32,233 bases of DNA from Omnitrophica bacterium RIFCSPHIGHO2_02_FULL_51_18 (GTDB lineage: Bacteria > Omnitrophota > Gorgyraeia > 2-02-FULL-51-18): contig MHFI01000058.1 of NCBI GenBank assembly GCA_001804125.1, positions 19,559 through 51,791 of the forward strand, read 5' to 3'. The translations under genes and the position numbers were made by a program. The notes below the pieces were generated by a model. The model did not search any database and was not told where the DNA came from. It was given only the letters and a program-made list of their open reading frames with translations. Below are positions 30,091 through 32,233 of the stretch, in pieces; the stretch's first letter is position 1; each line of letters starts with the position of its first letter.

Positions 30091-30785
30091 ATCCCGGTTG
30101 GTCTCTTCGCGACAAGGCGTTTGTTTCGGCATTGGCACTTTCAATCCTTTGGCACTGCTTCTGGTTTTTTTCCATTTCAATCACCGTGGCTCACAAGAAA
30201 CCGACCCGCGCAAAACCTCAGATTGTTTCGCTGGGGCCCGTGCTGGATGACTCCTTATTCAGGACTTTGTTGGAAACCAAGCCTGAGCTTTCCGAAGCTT
30301 TTTACCGGAGGCTCTCGGATTTCTCGAAACCGATAGATTTGGAAGTGAAAACGATGTCACGGCATTCCCCGGGCGAAGTGGTGAGTCTGCCCTTCGGGAA
30401 AAGAGTGTTGAATTCAATCAAAAGTCTGGTGGGAGGGACCAAATCATCGTTGGACACCGAATTTACGTCCCGGCTTGGGCTTGGGTATTTGCAAGGCATT
30501 GAGGGACTGGAAGGAGAGGTGAAGGAGCGGCCGGTGCTGAATCGGCCGGATGTCCCCCGCTTACCGGCAGGATTCCAGGCGTCTTTGAATAATGTTGAAA
30601 TCGTTTTGGATTTTAGCGTGGATGCGGACGGTTCTGTTTTGGGCATACAGACGATTGTTTCCAGCGGCAATCGCGCGGCGGACACTTTGTGGGAGAATTA
30701 TTTAAGGGGCTGGCAATTTGAGGCGCTCAAGACTTTTCGCGCCTCCACGCGGCAAAAAGGAAGGATCCGCTTTCGTATTACTTAG
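30087..30785 (+). CDS. TonB/TolA-like protein with N-terminal membrane anchor
   Basis: From the ATG at 30087 this is 232 residues: a single N-terminal transmembrane helix (about 12-30, VSALALSILWHCFWFFSISI, with the His seen in TonB-type anchors), a central variable region, and a C-terminal domain resembling TonB_C (VEIVLDFSVDADGSVLGIQT, NRAADTLWENYLRGWQFEAL). The long Pro-rich spacer of classical TonB is absent; only PRLPAGF-like short proline segments occur. It is translationally coupled to the tolR-like gene. A link to outer-membrane receptors or to Tol-like envelope constriction cannot be decided here. Confidence 0.78.
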   Translation: MNPGWSLRDKAFVSALALSILWHCFWFFSISITVAHKKPTRAKPQIVSLGPVLDDSLFRTLLETKPELSEAFYRRLSDFSKPIDLEVKTMSRHSPGEVVSLPFGKRVLNSIKSLVGGTKSSLDTEFTSRLGLGYLQGIEGLEGEVKERPVLNRPDVPRLPAGFQASLNNVEIVLDFSVDADGSVLGIQTIVSSGNRAADTLWENYLRGWQFEALKTFRASTRQKGRIRFRIT

Positions 30786-30803
30786 CGGCTAAAGAGGGCG
30801 CTT

Positions 30804-31055
30804 ATGTTTCGCATGGACGTATCAACGGCGGTCTGCCTGTACGTGATGTCATCGCTTCTTGCGATATTTGTGGGATGGATCCTGTTTGAGAAGAAGGTGA
30901 TTTTTCCGAAATTTATCCGGGAGAAGGCAGACGTTTGGGAATGTTCGATCTGTGCCTATATTTACGTGGATTCCACGCATCATGAGATTTCCCAGTGCCC
31001 CCAATGCAAGAGTTACAATAAGAAATCGCCGGAGGAGCGCCTGCTTGAGTCGTGA
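30804..31055 (+). CDS. Small membrane-anchored rubredoxin-like zinc-ribbon protein
   Basis: This 83-residue protein has an N-terminal transmembrane segment (about residues 9-28, VCLYVMSSLLAIFVGWILF) and a C-terminal domain with two Cys-X2-Cys pairs (ECSICAYIYVD and CPQCKSYN) spaced as in a rubredoxin or zinc ribbon. The first knuckle lacks the Tyr/Gly pattern of true rubredoxin, so structural zinc is as likely as iron. Its function is unknown. It sits 18 nt after the TonB-like gene and its stop codon lies in a palindromic repeat. Confidence 0.78.
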   Translation: MFRMDVSTAVCLYVMSSLLAIFVGWILFEKKVIFPKFIREKADVWECSICAYIYVDSTHHEISQCPQCKSYNKKSPEERLLES

Positions 31056-31069
31056 GTGAGCTCACGACT
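31048..31069. repeat. Heptamer-type hairpin at the stop of the zinc-ribbon gene
   Basis: AGTCGTGAG (31048-31056) pairs perfectly with CTCACGACT (31061-31069) around a TGAG loop. The gene's TGA is inside the left arm. The motif is the same as that of the argS-mfd repeat at 15936-15980. No T tract follows, so it is not a canonical terminator. Confidence 0.7.
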
Positions 31070-31075
31070 AAATGA

Positions 31076-31104
31076 TTGATTTATTGGACTGCTCTGATTA
31101 TGAT
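31076..31104 (+). promoter_or_regulatory. Promoter for the winged-helix/cutA/rhodanese operon
   Basis: TTGATT (31076-31081) and TATGAT (31099-31104) are separated by 17 nt, with a predicted leader of about 38 nt and a strong SD (GGGGGA) before the ATG at 31149. Confidence 0.55.
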
Positions 31105-31148
31105 ATACACGCTTACGCTTAATTTTACTGAAAATTATTGGGGGAAAA

Positions 31149-31349
31149 ATGATTACCGAGATTGGGATTGTCGCCGGCGATATTTGGCATTACCTGGATC
31201 AGCATAAGACCTCAACGCTTTCGGAGCTCGTAAAAGGCACCGATAGAAACCGGAACGTCATCCTCATGAGTTTGGGCTGGCTGGCGCGCGAAGGACATGT
31301 AATTCTTGAGGATTTGGGGAACGATTACAGGATCACATTGCGTTTTTAA
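31149..31349 (+). CDS. Winged-helix domain protein (DUF2582-like)
   Basis: The 66-residue protein fits the small winged-helix DUF2582 family: IGIVAGDIWHYLDQHKTSTLSEL, then VILMSLGWLAREGHVILED and a terminal wing strand YRITLR. DNA binding is inferred from the fold only. It has its own promoter and strong SD. The TAA shares a base with the cutA ATG (TAATG). Confidence 0.85.
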   Translation: MITEIGIVAGDIWHYLDQHKTSTLSELVKGTDRNRNVILMSLGWLAREGHVILEDLGNDYRITLRF

Positions 31350-31663
31350 TGCAAGGCGTCGTTGTCCTCACCACTGCCCCTGATTTAAAATCCGCTAACG
31401 CAATCGCGAAATCCCTTGTGACGCAAAAGCTTGCCGCGTGCGTTTCCGTCCGGAGCGGTTTTGTCTCGACGTATTCGTGGAAAGGCAAAATCGAAAAATC
31501 GAACGAGACAGTCTTGTTGATTAAAACGCTGAAAAAAAAGTTTCAGGGAGTCAAAAAAGCGATACGGGCCATGCATCCTTATGAGCTGCCGGAAATTATA
31601 GCGCTTCCGATGGTCGAAGTCTCCAAAGAGTATTTGTCATGGATGGCGGAGGCCGTGGGATGA
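31349..31663 (+). CDS. cutA: CutA1 family protein
   Basis: The 104-residue protein matches trimeric CutA1: VVVLTTAPDLKSANAIAKSLV, KLAACVSVRSGFVSTYSWKGKIE and the C-terminal YELPEIIALPMVEVSKEYLSWM. CutA1 has been tied to divalent metal tolerance, but its molecular role is unsettled. The stop overlaps the rhodanese start (ATGA). Confidence 0.95.
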   Translation: MQGVVVLTTAPDLKSANAIAKSLVTQKLAACVSVRSGFVSTYSWKGKIEKSNETVLLIKTLKKKFQGVKKAIRAMHPYELPEIIALPMVEVSKEYLSWMAEAVG

Positions 31664-32163
31664 AAAAAGGCCGTCTGTTTTTACCGTTGTGCTGCGCTCT
31701 CGCAGTTTTTTTAGGAACTAATGCCTCTCAAGGTGCCGAACTTCCGGCATCGCCGTCCGTCGAGGATGCGACTTCGGCCGATGCGGTGCGCCAGATGCAG
31801 GACCAGAAACTGAATTTTGTGCTGATGGACGCCAGGAGCCTGCGGAATTACCAAGCCGAACATATCGAAGGGGCCATTTTACCGATGATTTCGGAGTACT
31901 ACGAAAAACAGGCGCTTTTCCAGGCGAACGTGATTTCCGTCCCTCCGGATGTGGATGAGTTTTTGAAGCGTTCCGTGGAAAAATATCCGAAGGATACGAA
32001 GATAATCACTTATTGCAATAAAGATTGCCACGCCAGCGAAGTTTTGATGTCTAAATTGAGACTCTTGGGTTTTAGCGATGTCAAGTTCATGCAAAGCGGC
32101 ATCGACGCGTGGAAGGAGAAGGGGTACCCGGTCGCAGCGCCGGCCGTGGATTTAGCAAAATAA
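31660..32163 (+). CDS. Exported rhodanese-domain protein
   Basis: From the ATG at 31660 this is 167 residues: a signal peptide (MKKGRLFLPLCCALAVFLG, cleavage near SQGA) and a rhodanese domain with LMDARSLRNYQAEHIEGAI and, after the putative catalytic Cys119, the loop CNKDCHAS, then LRLLGFSDVKFMQSGIDAWKEKGYPV. A catalytic loop with a second cysteine and no arginine differs from CXXGXR. Sulfur transfer in the periplasm is plausible. An in-frame ATG at 31639 is less likely because 31660 overlaps the cutA stop and begins the signal peptide. Confidence 0.87.
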   Translation: MKKGRLFLPLCCALAVFLGTNASQGAELPASPSVEDATSADAVRQMQDQKLNFVLMDARSLRNYQAEHIEGAILPMISEYYEKQALFQANVISVPPDVDEFLKRSVEKYPKDTKIITYCNKDCHASEVLMSKLRLLGFSDVKFMQSGIDAWKEKGYPVAAPAVDLAK

Positions 32164-32186
32164 TATAGCCGTAAGAGTACGGGCCT

Positions 32187-32229
32187 GTCCCCCTACGCTA
32201 AAGCTTCGGGGGACAAGCGGACCTTTTTT
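32187..32229 (+). terminator. Possible terminator or dispersed palindrome after the rhodanese gene
   Basis: GTCCCCC (32187-32193) pairs with GGGGGAC (32208-32214), followed by a T6 run at 32224-32229. The nine bases between stem and T run weaken a classical terminator call. The loop TACGCTAAAGCTTC resembles loops of dispersed palindromes. The window ends here. Confidence 0.45.
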
Positions 32230-32233
32230 GAAG

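Noticed and set aside
1-32233. tRNA, rRNA or CRISPR features
   Set aside because: Reading the intergenic gaps showed no cloverleaf with tRNA consensus, no rRNA sequence and no regularly spaced repeats; the gaps are short and largely explained by promoters, terminators and palindromes.

Overview
The window is a densely packed stretch of bacterial chromosome with every credible gene on the + strand. The cell is diderm: there is an outer-membrane secretin (PilQ), a lipobox lipoprotein, SurA-type periplasmic foldases and a TolQ/TolR/TonB-like energy-transduction set. Short overlapping genes, the type IV pilus gene order and the general flavour of the proteins suggest an uncultured lineage such as Omnitrophota or a relative in the PVC neighbourhood. 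That is inference from protein style; no rRNA is present to settle it.

Layout. (1) 1-7836: type IV pilus / type II-like machinery: the tail of one PilB/GspE-type ATPase, a second complete ATPase, a PilC platform protein, a separately promoted short pilin with a structured leader and a strong terminator, then pilM-N-O-P-Q from its own promoter. (2) 7953-17886: a housekeeping run rng, rplU, rpmA, obgE, proB, proA, nadD, rsfS, argS and a strikingly short mfd. (3) 18005-21929: a parvulin lipoprotein, a SurA-like foldase, pdxA and rsmA (the surA-pdxA-rsmA order known from proteobacteria). (4) 21981-23827: a CaCA-like cation-exchanger membrane protein and a membrane-anchored protein of unknown function. 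(5) 23923-30785: uvrA running in frame, with no stop, into a long TPR protein, then TolQ/ExbB-, TolR/ExbD- and TonB-like genes. (6) 30804-32163: a membrane zinc-ribbon protein, a DUF2582-type winged-helix protein, CutA1 and a secreted rhodanese.

Most unusual content. The gene rsmA carries two related palindromic elements (21195-21310 and 21813-21927). They share a roughly 80-nt core, are read in the same frame, each add a 29-residue core peptide, and have different but self-complementary outer arms. They resemble the protein-coding palindromic elements of Rickettsia in behaviour, although I do not recognise this sequence. A second palindromic family (79 nt, at 10155-10233 and 23832-23910) shows compensatory base changes and abuts the starts of obgE and uvrA. 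Smaller palindromes lie at or in the ends of rplU, nadD, argS, pdxA and the zinc-ribbon gene. Repair is odd in two ways: Mfd lacks the regions that contain the UvrA-binding and C-terminal regulatory domains, and UvrA is fused to a signal peptide plus TPR array. Two genes (rsfS, pdxA) have family homology reaching an ATC codon placed exactly 5 nt after AAGGGGG, which suggests non-canonical initiation.

No rRNA, tRNA, CRISPR array, transposase or phage gene was recognised. No gene-free stretch exceeds 300 bases; the longest is the 191-nt pilin leader region (3079-3269).
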